Part shown: positions 37,935 to 46,806 of the stretch, in pieces | Layout: every line of letters starts with the position of its first letter | Numbering within the stretch: the stretch's first letter is position 1 | Position numbers and translations under genes: made by a program | The notes under the pieces: model-generated | Database searches by the model: none | Told to the model about the DNA's origin: nothing | Seen by the model: only the letters and a program-made list of their open reading frames with translations | Assembly: GCF_014218805.1 (NCBI RefSeq) | Contig: NZ_JACJUV010000003.1 | Coordinates: forward strand, 80,463-144,462 | DNA: 64,000 nucleotides | Source of the DNA: Teredinibacter franksiae | Lineage (GTDB): Bacteria > Pseudomonadota > Gammaproteobacteria > Pseudomonadales > Cellvibrionaceae | Direction: 5' to 3'

Positions 37935-39107
37935 TTATAACCTTTTCTTCCATTCAGGGTAATCTTTTTCTAATAACACCTGCGGCCAGTAACCGTACCA
38001 ACCGTATCCGGTACGGCGCTCTCGGGCAACATCCGACAAGCGAAAAACCTTGCCTCCATCGCGGTTCGCCATAAAAGGCCTATTGGTATCCAGCTCATAA
38101 AAACGTGCCCAAATGGGCGGTGCGTTTTTATCGTTTACCACAACCCTATCCCAATCGCTGGAATGATATTTAAAGCGCTCCTTTTCGGCCGCCACCTTAT
38201 CAACCCGAAAGCCAGAAAGCTTTGAAGCCTCCAGCCAGTCCACCGCCGCTTCCACGGCCTGCACAACTTCAGCCGAGGGAGCCTCTATGCTCATTAAATA
38301 GTGAAGCACACCAACTGACTCTAGGCTCACTAAACCCGGTAGTTCAAACGAACGTGCTCCAATAGGGGCTAGCGTTTGTGGGTGGTATTGGCCAGCCCAA
38401 CCCGTAAGCTTACCATTCTGCTTCACTTGTAAATCCAACACTAGGCGGTCGCCCTTATGCAGCGCTTCTGAACACCGTTTTAGTAAATCTTTACTCACAA
38501 ATTGAAATGGCCGGCGCCGCTCACTGACCTGGCGCAACAGAGTCAACACACCAGGCATTACCTCATCGGCCAAGGTTATGTATCCATAGTACTTATCTAT
38601 TCTTGGAGGCGAATGAGGCCAACCGCCATTGCTGTATTGATACTGCAAAATGAATTCAAGCCCACGCTCTGCCGCGTCGCGATACTTAGCATCATTCGTT
38701 TGCCGATACACTTCGGCTAAATAGGTGATTTGGGTAAAAATATTACGGTTGTCCAGTGAAGTATCGGTGGCACTTCTCTCTGCCAGAAGCTCAGATTTTT
38801 CCACGTCACTTAACAAACGAGTGGGCTCCTCGTTTTCCGGCCAGCCACCGTTAAAACGCTGATAAAGAAGAATGTTGTCGCCAATACAGGTGATATTGCT
38901 TACATCACAACGCGGGTATTCGAATTTGTCATGAAACTTTTTCCAATGGCGAATACCGTCGGCAAAGCCCTCCAACGAGATAGGCTGGTAGGTTTGGGCT
39001 TGGGTTTGGGCTTGGCCCTGCTCCGTTACCGCACTATCGCCCCAAGCTAGGGGCGCAAACACAATCGCAATAGCCAACCAGATGTTGCATATTTTCATAG
39101 TAATCAC
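37935..39107 (-). CDS. Pectate lyase, polysaccharide lyase family 10 type
   Basis: 390 residues with a signal peptide (IWLAIAIVFAPLAWG). An (alpha/alpha)-toroid region is recognisable: NIFTQITYLAEVYRQTND, YSNGGWPHSPP, YYGYITLADEVM, then RSFELPGLVSLESVGVL, and the C-terminal PPIWARFYELDTNRPFMANRDG typical of PL10/PelA enzymes. It cleaves polygalacturonate by beta-elimination in the periplasm or outside. The start could be GTG 39107 (AGAGA upstream) or ATG 39098. It stands alone, with a SemiSWEET gene divergent to it 575 bp away. A Gln-rich linker (GQAQTQAQ) follows the signal peptide. Confidence 0.87.
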   Translation of the reverse strand: MITMKICNIWLAIAIVFAPLAWGDSAVTEQGQAQTQAQTYQPISLEGFADGIRHWKKFHDKFEYPRCDVSNITCIGDNILLYQRFNGGWPENEEPTRLLSDVEKSELLAERSATDTSLDNRNIFTQITYLAEVYRQTNDAKYRDAAERGLEFILQYQYSNGGWPHSPPRIDKYYGYITLADEVMPGVLTLLRQVSERRRPFQFVSKDLLKRCSEALHKGDRLVLDLQVKQNGKLTGWAGQYHPQTLAPIGARSFELPGLVSLESVGVLHYLMSIEAPSAEVVQAVEAAVDWLEASKLSGFRVDKVAAEKERFKYHSSDWDRVVVNDKNAPPIWARFYELDTNRPFMANRDGGKVFRLSDVARERRTGYGWYGYWPQVLLEKDYPEWKKRL

Positions 39108-39682
39108 ATTGTCTCTTTTTTGAATATTATTGGAGCCACATCAATAGCTGATTTAAGCACGTGTCTTCATCCTTACTGTTATCAGAGCAAGCTGTTCGCA
39201 ATGCTGTCCGTTAGAGGGCTTTTGTTATGTCTGCGGGCTTTAACTCTTAACAATTTCACTCATATCGATGCCGTCAGACTTTTATCGAGGCGTGTAGGAA
39301 AGTTTAATCCCCCGTATTTTACAAATTGTATGCCGTGCTACGCCGGCGTTAAAGCTGTAGATGGTGAGGTAATCCATCGCTGAAGTTAAACGAAACCGCG
39401 ACTTGGCTACCTCAAAGGCAAACGCCTCCGCAAATCATTCACATTGTAAGCTCATTGAAACCACTCATTAGCATGACGTGAAAACGTATATTCGTAACAT
39501 TAGGTAACACACAACAGAATCGGCATTTTTACCTTTTAAATCAATATATTGAAAGATACCAACGGTTAGGATTTGGTAGAAACCACCCAAACTTATCATA
39601 CAAACGTCAAAATAAACCTAGATCACACTGTTACCTTAGGTTACACTGCGTGAAATTGAAGACACCTCACGAGACCCTAGTG
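39108..39682. other. Long divergent intergenic region with a hairpin
   Basis: Lies between the divergent pectate lyase and SemiSWEET genes. GATGG (39360-39364) and CCATC (39374-39378) form a hairpin with loop TGAGGTAAT. The 87-codon frame at 39120-39383 has no supporting feature. A structured RNA is conceivable but not shown; otherwise nothing recognised. Confidence 0.35.
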
Positions 39683-39955
39683 ATGATTGAAGTAATTGGA
39701 TTAATTGCCGCCTGCCTTACCACTTTCGCGTTTTTGCCGCAGGCGCTGCGCGTCATGAAGACCCAATCCACTTCGGATCTGTCACCCACCATGTATGCCT
39801 CTTTTGTTGTTGGCGTATTACTGTGGCTTTTATACGGCATTATGCTCGGAAATATCGCACTGATATTAGCCAATTCTGTTACCGCCATTTTCGCCGGTAT
39901 TGTGTTCTTCTATGTCGTCAAAAACAACGTCTTCGGTCAAACGAACGCCACCTAA
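39683..39955 (+). CDS. SemiSWEET-type PQ-loop sugar transporter
   Basis: 90 residues from ATG 39683. Three membrane helices with the PQ motif in FAFLPQALRVMKTQSTSDLS and the second-helix segment MYASFVVGVLLWLLYGI. SemiSWEETs are three-helix dimeric carriers of sugars such as sucrose or glucose. A longer reading from GTG 39650 adds 11 residues; the family's usual length favours the shorter one. It lies next to the pectate lyase gene in a sugar-related area and is followed by a strong terminator. Confidence 0.85.
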   Translation: MIEVIGLIAACLTTFAFLPQALRVMKTQSTSDLSPTMYASFVVGVLLWLLYGIMLGNIALILANSVTAIFAGIVFFYVVKNNVFGQTNAT

Positions 39956-40013
39956 GACGGTCCTTTTTTACTTCCCCCTAAGAACTAGGTTGATCCACTT
40001 CACGGATTCTTTA

Positions 40014-40042
40014 GCCCCGCCCCAAAAGCGGGGCTTTTTTTT
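40014..40042 (+). terminator. Rho-independent terminator after the SemiSWEET gene
   Basis: GCCCCGC / GCGGGGC pair perfectly around CCCAAAA, followed by eight T's. Strong, plus strand. Confidence 0.95.
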
Positions 40043-40198
40043 GCACAAGGATGTGCTTATGCCGTGAAGGCCATGGATGGCCGAGAGCGGCGCTGCACAA
40101 GGATGTGCTTATGCCGTGAAGGCCATGGATGGCCGAGAGCGGCGCTGCACAAGGATGTGCTTATGCCGTGAAGGCCATGGATGGCCGAGAGCGGCGCT
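40043..40198. repeat. Three perfect tandem copies of a 52-bp palindrome-rich unit
   Basis: Copies start at 40043, 40095 and 40147 and are identical. Each contains three small inverted repeats in a row: GCACAAGGATGTGC, GGCCATGGATGGCC and AGCGGCGCT. It begins exactly at the end of the terminator T tract and ends ~155 bp before selD. The 52-bp period is not a multiple of three, so it is not coding. Confidence 0.97.
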
Positions 40199-40353
40199 TC
40201 ACCCAGCCAAAGCAGGAAAAGGCTCATATTCAACGCCAAACAGCCAAACACCCCTCAAATCCATGCCAACCAAAGACAACGGACCAAAGCTCACTGTGAC
40301 AACCCACTCCAAAGTCCTTATCATGCCGGTTTTATAACAAGCCCCTTACCCTC

Positions 40354-41394
40354 ATGAGCAACCCTATAAAACTTACGGAATTTAGCCATGGCGCTGGCTG
40401 CGGCTGTAAAATATCGCCCGCCGTGCTCGATACTATTCTCGCAGGGGCTACGCCCTTTCCCGCCGATCCCAACTTACTGGTAGGTAATAGCACCCGAGAC
40501 GATGCTGCCGCCTACGACCTAGGCAACGGCGAGGTTATTCTCAGTACCACCGACTTCTTTATGCCCATAGCCGATGACCCATTCGATTTCGGCCGTATTG
40601 CCGCTACCAATGCGATCAGCGATATCTATGCAATGGGCGGCACCCCCATAATGGCAATTGCCATATTAGGCTGGCCAGTCAATGTACTGCCGCCCGAAGT
40701 GGCGAGTCAGGTCATTGAGGGCGGGCGCAAAGCCTGTGCGGATGCAGGCATGCAACTGGCAGGGGGACATAGCATCGATTCCCCGGAACCTATTTTTGGG
40801 CTCGCGGTTACGGGTCGCGTCAATAAAACGCGTTTGCGCAAAAACGCTTCGGCAACCGCCGGCTGCAAATTGTACCTGACCAAACCACTGGGCATAGGTG
40901 TACTCACCACAGCACAAAAACAAAAAAAACTAAAACCCGAACACACATATTTAGCGCGAGACTGGATGTGTAAACTCAACGATGTGGGCACCACCCTAGC
41001 CACCATCAATGGGGTTACCGCCATAACCGACGTCACCGGCTTCGGGTTACTCGGCCACCTATTAGAAATGTGTGAAGGCAGTAATCTTCAGGCGCAATTG
41101 CACGCACATACGGTTCCCATACTCGAACCAGTAAAAGAGTATCTTTCTCTCGGCTGCATTCCCGGCGGCACACTTCGAAATTTTGAAAGTTATGGGCGTA
41201 AAATTACACCGCTTAACGATGAATTTAAGCACCTTTTTTGCGACCCTCAAACAAGTGGTGGCCTATTAATAGCCGTAGAACCCAACGCGCAAACCGAAAC
41301 AGAGAATGCGCTAATAGCCGCAGGCATTAAGCCTGTGGTAATCGGCGAGCTATCGCCTTTCCACGGTGGCCCCATAATTGAGGTGGTTTCATGA
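40354..41394 (+). CDS. selD: SelD, selenophosphate synthase (cysteine form)
   Basis: 346 residues, the standard length. N-terminal [11 protein letters not shown] carries the catalytic residues C16 and K19 in the GCGCK motif (E. coli C17/K20); the equivalent position is Cys, not selenocysteine. [18 protein letters not shown] and [13 protein letters not shown] form the ATP-binding PurM-like fold. It makes selenophosphate from selenide and ATP. The last base pairs overlap the selU start (ATGA), and a selenate-type ABC importer follows, so the product is destined for tRNA modification and supplied by dedicated uptake. No ribosome site is obvious before the ATG. Confidence 0.95.
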   Translation: MSNPIKLTEFSHGAGCGCKISPAVLDTILAGATPFPADPNLLVGNSTRDDAAAYDLGNGEVILSTTDFFMPIADDPFDFGRIAATNAISDIYAMGGTPIMAIAILGWPVNVLPPEVASQVIEGGRKACADAGMQLAGGHSIDSPEPIFGLAVTGRVNKTRLRKNASATAGCKLYLTKPLGIGVLTTAQKQKKLKPEHTYLARDWMCKLNDVGTTLATINGVTAITDVTGFGLLGHLLEMCEGSNLQAQLHAHTVPILEPVKEYLSLGCIPGGTLRNFESYGRKITPLNDEFKHLFCDPQTSGGLLIAVEPNAQTETENALIAAGIKPVVIGELSPFHGGPIIEVVS

Positions 41395-42503
41395 GTAATT
41401 TCATGAGCAATTTCATGAACGACACCAGCGACTACCGACAAATATTCCTCACAAACGCACCCATGATGGATACCCGCGCACCAATAGAGTTCGCGCGCGG
41501 CAGCTTTCCTCAAACGCAAAACCTGCCATTAATGACAGACGATGAACGTGCGCAGGTAGGTACATGCTACAAACAAAAAGGCCAAGATGCCGCCATAGCA
41601 CTGGGCCATACACTGGTAAGTGGCGACATAAAAAACAGCCGTATTGCCACTTGGCTCGAATTCATAAAACAAAACCCTGAGGGCTACCTGTTTTGCTTTA
41701 GAGGGGGCTTACGCTCAACGATATGCCAGCAGTGGCTAGCGGATGCCGACTGTCATTACCCGCGCGTTACCGGCGGCTATAAGGCGATGCGTCGTTTTTT
41801 AATTCAAGAGCAGGAAAAAGCCGTAGATACTCGGCGTTTTGTCATGTTAGGTGGTCACACTGGCTCGGCAAAAACCGAATTATTAAACAACATCCCCCAT
41901 AGCATCGACTTAGAAGGACTCGCCAACCACCGTGGCAGCGCTTTCGGTAAACGCTTGGGCGGCCAACCGCCACAAATTAGTTTTGAAAATTCGCTGAGCG
42001 TAGAATTCCTAAGAAATGAACACACATTTGGCAAAAAGCCAATAGTTCTCGAAGACGAAAGCCGTTTAATTGGCCGCCTGTGTTTGCCCCCAACATTACT
42101 GTCAGCAATGAACCAGGCGCCGCTGATTTTGGTGGAGACAGAACTCGAAGAACGTGTATCCCATTCCTACGAAAACTACATTCTACGCAACTGTAAAGAC
42201 AGCCTAAACAGCTTTGGCGCAGAAGAAGGTTTTGAGCGTTTTTCCCAAGAGCTTAAACAATCACTTCATAATATTCGTCGCCGCTTGGGGCAAGAGCGTT
42301 ACATCAAGCTCAATTCGCAAATGGAGCAAGCACTTCACCAACAGAGCAACGGTGACGGCTCTGCTCATCGTGGTTGGATAGAAGTACTATTACGCGATTA
42401 CTACGACCCTATGTACAACTACCAAATCAAACAAAAATCAGATCGCGTCACCTTTCGCGGACGACCAGAAGCCATAACGGAGTATTTAAATGAGCTTTCC
42501 TAA
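41391..42503 (+). CDS. selU: SelU/MnmH, tRNA 2-selenouridine synthase
   Basis: 370 residues. An N-terminal rhodanese domain with cysteine C102 in [10 protein letters not shown] and a C-terminal P-loop domain ([12 protein letters not shown], ~154-165; the loop has Ala where Gly is common). It replaces sulfur by selenium at U34 of glutamate, lysine and glutamine tRNAs via a geranylated intermediate, using selenophosphate from SelD. The N-terminus shows a 12-bp tandem duplication that creates three in-frame ATGs (41391, 41403, 41415). The first overlaps the selD stop. It overlaps the next gene by 14 bp. Confidence 0.94.
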   Translation: MSNFMSNFMNDTSDYRQIFLTNAPMMDTRAPIEFARGSFPQTQNLPLMTDDERAQVGTCYKQKGQDAAIALGHTLVSGDIKNSRIATWLEFIKQNPEGYLFCFRGGLRSTICQQWLADADCHYPRVTGGYKAMRRFLIQEQEKAVDTRRFVMLGGHTGSAKTELLNNIPHSIDLEGLANHRGSAFGKRLGGQPPQISFENSLSVEFLRNEHTFGKKPIVLEDESRLIGRLCLPPTLLSAMNQAPLILVETELEERVSHSYENYILRNCKDSLNSFGAEEGFERFSQELKQSLHNIRRRLGQERYIKLNSQMEQALHQQSNGDGSAHRGWIEVLLRDYYDPMYNYQIKQKSDRVTFRGRPEAITEYLNELS

Positions 42504-43347
42504 GGTATTAACTTTCACTTTCATCATGGTTATTGCCAGCCTCAGTAACGCCCAAACCTTTACGTTTACCGCCATACCCGACGAAGATGAATCACGCTTA
42601 GTGGAACGATTTAGTCGTATTGCAGAGCATCTACAAACAGAACTTGGTGTAGAAGTAGATTATATTCCCGTAAAATCATACGCCGCTGCCGTTACTGCCT
42701 TTCGCAACAGTCAGGTACAGCTAGCCTGGTTCGGCGGCTTATCCGGGGTTCAAGCTCGTTCCCAAGTTACCGGTTCCAAAGCCATTGCCCAAGGCTACGA
42801 AGACCAGTTTTTCAAAACCTATTTTATCGCCCACCACACCACCGGGCTGGAGAAATCTGCCACTTTGCCAGCAGCCCTACAAGGTAAAACATTTACTTTT
42901 GGATCAAAAGGTTCTACATCCGGTAGGCTCATGCCGGAATACTACATACGTGAAGCTTTTAACAGCGAGCCACGAGAGTTATTTGAGCGCGTAGGTTTTT
43001 CCGGTGATCACAGCCGCACAATTGCTCAAGTACAAGCAGGTGCATACCAAGTAGGGGCAGTCAATTACCTGGTTTGGCAGAAAAAGCTTCAGGCGGGCGA
43101 AATAGATTTAAAGAAAGTCAAAGTCATATGGGAAACACCCACCTACCCCGACTACCAGTGGACTATTCGTGGCGATGTCGACAAACGCTTTGGTGCTGGC
43201 TTTAGCGATAAGGTTAAACACGCGATACTGAATATAAAAGATGAAAAACTACTGGCCGCATTTCCGCGTAAGTCATTTGTGCCCACCAGCAACAACGCGT
43301 ATTTACCCATTGAAAAAACCGCACGTAAAATCAAGTTGCTGCAATAA
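42490..43347 (+). CDS. Putative selenate/selenium-oxyanion ABC importer, substrate-binding protein (PhnD-like)
   Basis: 285 residues with a signal peptide (LTFTFIMVIASLSNAQ). Mature start FTFTAIPDEDESRLVERF, then AWFGGLSGVQARSQVTGS and TFTFGSKGSTSGRLMPEYY, which match PhnD-type proteins of the phosphonate/oxyanion group. NCBI families include a PhnD-like subgroup named putative selenate ABC transporter periplasmic binding protein that clusters with selD; the context here is exactly that. GGAG lies ~8 bases before the ATG, inside selU. Specificity for selenate or selenite versus phosphonate is inferred from neighbours only. Confidence 0.82.
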   Translation: MSFPKVLTFTFIMVIASLSNAQTFTFTAIPDEDESRLVERFSRIAEHLQTELGVEVDYIPVKSYAAAVTAFRNSQVQLAWFGGLSGVQARSQVTGSKAIAQGYEDQFFKTYFIAHHTTGLEKSATLPAALQGKTFTFGSKGSTSGRLMPEYYIREAFNSEPRELFERVGFSGDHSRTIAQVQAGAYQVGAVNYLVWQKKLQAGEIDLKKVKVIWETPTYPDYQWTIRGDVDKRFGAGFSDKVKHAILNIKDEKLLAAFPRKSFVPTSNNAYLPIEKTARKIKLLQ

Positions 43348-43370
43348 CCAATACCAGAAAGGCTTTCTGT

Positions 43371-44030
43371 TTGATCACTTTAAATAACTACAGCCATAGC
43401 TATGGCGATAAAGTTGTACTACAGGAAATAAACTTTACTGTTCACGCAGGTGAAAAAATTGCGTTATTAGGTTCTAGCGGAGCAGGTAAATCTACTCTAC
43501 TTATGGCCCTATACGAACAGTTACAACAGCAGGCGGCATTGTGCCCTCAGCAGCTGGGCTTGGTTGATGCGCTTTCGGTATACCACAATATTTTTATGGG
43601 GCAGCTCGACAAGCATAACGCGCTGTACAACCTTTGGAATCTGTTCGCTCCCGTCCGAGCACAGCGCGTAGCCGTCACTCGCCTTGGAGAAGAATTAGGT
43701 ATTGCCCACCTGCTGTGGAAGCCTGCAGGTCAGCTGTCTGGTGGTGAACGTCAACGCGTAGCCGTTGGTCGCGCGCTCTATAAAAAACAAACCACCTTTA
43801 TTGGCGACGAACCCGTAACCGGGCTAGACCCAACCCGCAGCAGGCTCGTACTCGATAAAATATTAAACACTCACGACACGGTGATTGTCGCACTACACGA
43901 CCCACAATTGGCCCTCTCGGCATTCGACCGTATCGTGGGCTTATACAATGGGAAAATCGTTTTCGATCGAGCATCGGTTCACGCAACAAACGAACAACTC
44001 CATCACTTTTATTCCAACGGAATGGTTTAA
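43371..44030 (+). CDS. ABC importer ATP-binding protein (PhnC-like), selenium operon
   Basis: 219 residues from TTG 43371 with AGAAAGG upstream. Walker A GSSGAGKS, Q-loop region ALCPQQLGLVD, signature LSGGERQRVAVGRAL, Walker B ending FIGDEP and H-loop ALHDPQ are all intact. It drives the importer whose binding protein precedes it and whose fused permease overlaps its stop (TAATG). Shorter than most PhnC proteins, otherwise ordinary. Confidence 0.88.
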   Translation: MITLNNYSHSYGDKVVLQEINFTVHAGEKIALLGSSGAGKSTLLMALYEQLQQQAALCPQQLGLVDALSVYHNIFMGQLDKHNALYNLWNLFAPVRAQRVAVTRLGEELGIAHLLWKPAGQLSGGERQRVAVGRALYKKQTTFIGDEPVTGLDPTRSRLVLDKILNTHDTVIVALHDPQLALSAFDRIVGLYNGKIVFDRASVHATNEQLHHFYSNGMV

Positions 44031-45499
44031 TGCCACTGAGTTCGCGCCCAGCTCTGCAAACCAGCCTGCTCTTTTTACTGGCGGCACTCCTCTGTATACC
44101 TTTTGCCGATCTACAAATATACCCGTCGGAGCCTTTGCAGGAATTAGCGCGCATAGCTAAAGGCGTGATCACACCGCAATGGTATGACTGGCCTGGGCTA
44201 GCTCAAGCCGTTGTGTATACCCTCGCTTTTGCTTTTGTTGCAACGTCGATATCTGTAGCGCTCGGCTTATTATTAGCCACTCTATTCAACTACCGAGTAG
44301 TACGCGTATTTTGCGCCAGTATTCGTGCCGTCCATGAACTCTTTTGGGGGCTCATTTTTATGCAGGTATTTGGCCTTTCAGCGCTCACGGGCGTTTTGGC
44401 CATTGCCGTTCCCTATACCGGTATTTTCGCCAAGATATTTGCAGAAATATTAGAGCAGCAATCATTACTACCTGAAAAAACCCTCTGCCGAAATACTGGG
44501 CACCTAAGCCGCTGGGTTTACGCACGCCTTGCTCAATCACTACCAAGCTTAACCACTTACATTCGCTATCGATTTGAATGCGCCTTGCGCTCTAGCACTA
44601 TATTGGGCTTTATCGGCTTACCCACCCTCGGCTTCTATTTTGAAACTGCATTTAAGCAGGGACAGTATTCTGAAGCGGCTTGCTTGCTATGGGTTTTTTA
44701 TCTGCTAATTGCCAGCTTAAAGTTCTGGCTACACTGGAAAAGCGTACTCCTGTTTACCTTCGCCGCCTTCTTCTTACTCCCGGAATCTGCTCCCGTTTAC
44801 GCCGGCTACTTTTGGCAATTCATATCCCAGGACATTTGGCCACAGGCAATACAAGAAGGGGCTTGGCTGAAGGCTATTGCTTGGTATGGCAACGAACTTA
44901 TCCATACGCTTCTGCCAGCAATTGGCTATACCGTTATACTTTCACTCGTAGCCCTAGTGGCTAGCGGGATTCTCGCCATGCTGCTTTATCCGCTAGCGAG
45001 TAAACCCATGGTTGGTTCGGCGAGTTTTGTTGGGCATGGGTTTTTACTCATACTGCGATCAACACCAGAAATGGTTATAGCCTTTGTGCTGTTATTGCTA
45101 TTTGGCCCTTCTGCATTACCCGCGGTGATTGCCCTAGCGATTCATACCAGTGGATTAGTTGCCTATTTAATTGCCCGTGAAAGCGAACGGCTTCCATTAA
45201 GGATCGATGCCCCCAGCGGTATCAACCTCTATAGTCACGAATTAACACCAAGACTCTTTCCGCGCATGCTGTCGCTACTCTTATATCGCTGGGAGGTTAT
45301 TATGCGCGAAACCGCCATTCTTGGTTTATTGGGGGTAGCCACGCTGGGCTTTTATGTGGACTCGGCCTTTGAAGAAATACGCTACGACAAAGCGCTGCTT
45401 GTGGTTGTTGCAGCCGCCACACTCAATATTGGTGTCGATTGGTTTTCACGTCGCATTCGCCTCTACTGTCGATTACACGATAGTTTTCCAACATCGTAA
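44030..45499 (+). CDS. ABC importer permease, two PhnE-like halves fused
   Basis: 489 residues. Two tandem homologous permease domains, each ending with the ATPase-contact (EAA-like) loop: RSSTILGFIGLPTLGFYFET (~185) and RETAILGLLGVATLGFYVDS (~424). PhnE and related permeases are normally single ~260-residue subunits that dimerise; here one chain holds the whole pore, with divergent halves. The start overlaps the ATPase stop. It is the last gene of the selD-selU-ABC operon; a strong terminator is downstream. Confidence 0.87.
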   Translation: MPLSSRPALQTSLLFLLAALLCIPFADLQIYPSEPLQELARIAKGVITPQWYDWPGLAQAVVYTLAFAFVATSISVALGLLLATLFNYRVVRVFCASIRAVHELFWGLIFMQVFGLSALTGVLAIAVPYTGIFAKIFAEILEQQSLLPEKTLCRNTGHLSRWVYARLAQSLPSLTTYIRYRFECALRSSTILGFIGLPTLGFYFETAFKQGQYSEAACLLWVFYLLIASLKFWLHWKSVLLFTFAAFFLLPESAPVYAGYFWQFISQDIWPQAIQEGAWLKAIAWYGNELIHTLLPAIGYTVILSLVALVASGILAMLLYPLASKPMVGSASFVGHGFLLILRSTPEMVIAFVLLLLFGPSALPAVIALAIHTSGLVAYLIARESERLPLRIDAPSGINLYSHELTPRLFPRMLSLLLYRWEVIMRETAILGLLGVATLGFYVDSAFEEIRYDKALLVVVAAATLNIGVDWFSRRIRLYCRLHDSFPTS

Positions 45500-45825
45500 T
45501 ACACCCCAAAAAGTGGTTCAGGCACCAAGGGGAAACGCCAAGCGATAATTAGATCTCATACGAACAGCCGTGTACTCTCTGGAGCAATTGCTTAGCGATG
45601 TAAGACCAGTCGGTAGCGCAGAGACCACATTAATTAATAGCGCTGCCCTTGTGGCCGTTAACAACTTTATATACCCATTACAAAAAAGCCTTCAGTTAAA
45701 TACTGAAGGCTTTTCGGTTTATATATTTGAAATTTCCTATAAAAGCACAGTAACAGTAACCACGGCACTTATTCCGAAGAACACTGAAAACCTTACTGAA
45801 AACTCTACTAAAAGCGCTATAGCGG
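45500..45825. other. Intergenic region with terminator between convergent genes
   Basis: Apart from the bidirectional terminator at 45684-45714 nothing is recognised; a short frame starting GTG near 45570 has no support. Confidence 0.5.
45684..45714. terminator. Strong bidirectional terminator
   Basis: AAAAGCCTTCAGT and ACTGAAGGCTTTT are a perfect 13-bp stem with a TAAAT loop, lying between the plus-strand selenium operon and the minus-strand GFA gene. Confidence 0.95.
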
Positions 45826-46233
45826 TTATTCAACCACCTCCGGCTCGGACTTCTTAATAACGTCGTCTTTAACCTCAAACCAGTCCGCATGGGTATTATA
45901 GTAAACGTGTATATCCGGGTTACGGTCAAGCGGCGAAGTAAAACAAGCACGCACAATATCCAGCTCACCTCTCCTGTTGTCTGAACGGAAAAACAAACTA
46001 GAGCCACAGTGACTACAAAACGCGCGTTCGGCCGATTGTGACGATGAATACCACATTAAACTGCATTTACTGTCTTCCACGGAAACCTGAGACTCCTCTA
46101 CTCCCACCCAGGTAACAAACGCCGCGCCATGTGAACGCTGACACATGGTGCAATGGCAATGAGCCATCCACTTACTCGGAAAATCAATAGCAAACTTAAC
46201 TGACCCACAAAGACACTGACCCTGCGCGCTCAT
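45826..46233 (-). CDS. GFA/CENP-V family zinc protein
   Basis: 135 residues. The zinc-binding cysteines are in CLCGSV, HCHCTMCQRSHG and FCSHCGSSL, the diagnostic pattern of the GFA family (named for glutathione-dependent formaldehyde-activating enzyme; most members have no proven activity). Cytoplasmic. It starts 20 bp downstream of the DUF3185 gene on the same strand. Confidence 0.9.
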   Translation of the reverse strand: MSAQGQCLCGSVKFAIDFPSKWMAHCHCTMCQRSHGAAFVTWVGVEESQVSVEDSKCSLMWYSSSQSAERAFCSHCGSSLFFRSDNRRGELDIVRACFTSPLDRNPDIHVYYNTHADWFEVKDDVIKKSEPEVVE

Positions 46234-46253
46234 GATATACCTTCATCAATGGT

Positions 46254-46454
46254 TTACTTTCGTTTAAGTAAAAAAAACAAGCCCAAGCCTATACATACAA
46301 GCCCGGCGATATAGCGGATCATCACCCCGTCAGTAGCGGAACCCGTGAAAGACTTTGAAAGCTGGGCACCAATAGCCCCAGACATTTCATAACCCCAATA
46401 AGTAAACCCAGCACCCACGACCAACAAAACAATGGCAATGACTTTATTATTCAT
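46254..46454 (-). CDS. DUF3185 small membrane protein
   Basis: 66 residues with two membrane helices: KVIAIVLLVVGAGFTYWGY and MIRYIAGLVCIGLGLFFLLKRK, separated by SGAIGAQLSKSFTGSATDGV, the pattern of DUF3185. Function unknown. Its start overlaps the end of the gene upstream by 8 bp, so they may be co-translated. Confidence 0.8.
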   Translation of the reverse strand: MNNKVIAIVLLVVGAGFTYWGYEMSGAIGAQLSKSFTGSATDGVMIRYIAGLVCIGLGLFFLLKRK

Positions 46455-46806
46455 ATTTACCCCGGTTAAGCGTATTTATTGTTGTTATTAGTCCCAGACA
46501 CAGTGCCACAAGCGCCGCCCAAAAAATAGCAGCTAAAACAAAAACAGCTGACTTATACAAGCCATTCCTCCGGGATATGACACTTATCTCGTTACTTACC
46601 GGTCTATATTCCGTTTCGGTTTGGGCAACACCCAAATTCCTACGACGCATGTCATCTAAATCTACAGGCGGAGCGACACCAGCCAAAGTATAGTCATGGT
46701 GAATACCGCGATAATGGCTTAAAGCGAATTCCCATGGGCGTAACCGCCCGATCAAAAACACGGTATTACCACAATCACTTCTTGGCTTTTCTATTTTCAA
46801 GCACAA
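46447..46806 (-). CDS. Hypothetical small membrane protein
   Basis: Up to 119 residues, start uncertain (TTG 46806; other starts possible inside). One membrane span (SAVFVLAAIFWAALVALCLGLI) near the C-terminus. It overlaps the 3' end of the FG-GAP gene by 32 bp and the start of the DUF3185 gene by 8 bp. Not recognised; kept because the membrane span and tight coupling to DUF3185 support it. Confidence 0.5.
   Translation of the reverse strand: MCLKIEKPRSDCGNTVFLIGRLRPWEFALSHYRGIHHDYTLAGVAPPVDLDDMRRRNLGVAQTETEYRPVSNEISVISRRNGLYKSAVFVLAAIFWAALVALCLGLITTINTLNRGKYE

Noticed and set aside
39340..39430. Cyclic-di-GMP (GEMM) riboswitch
   Set aside because: Only scattered short similarities (GGTAGC, GATGG); the conserved core order is absent.
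40077..40337. 86-codon frame across the 52-bp repeats
   Set aside because: Period 52 is not a multiple of three and the frame is a by-product of the repeats.
40354..41394. SelD or glutathione peroxidase as selenoproteins
   Set aside because: Both frames run through Cys codons at the active site with no in-frame TGA.
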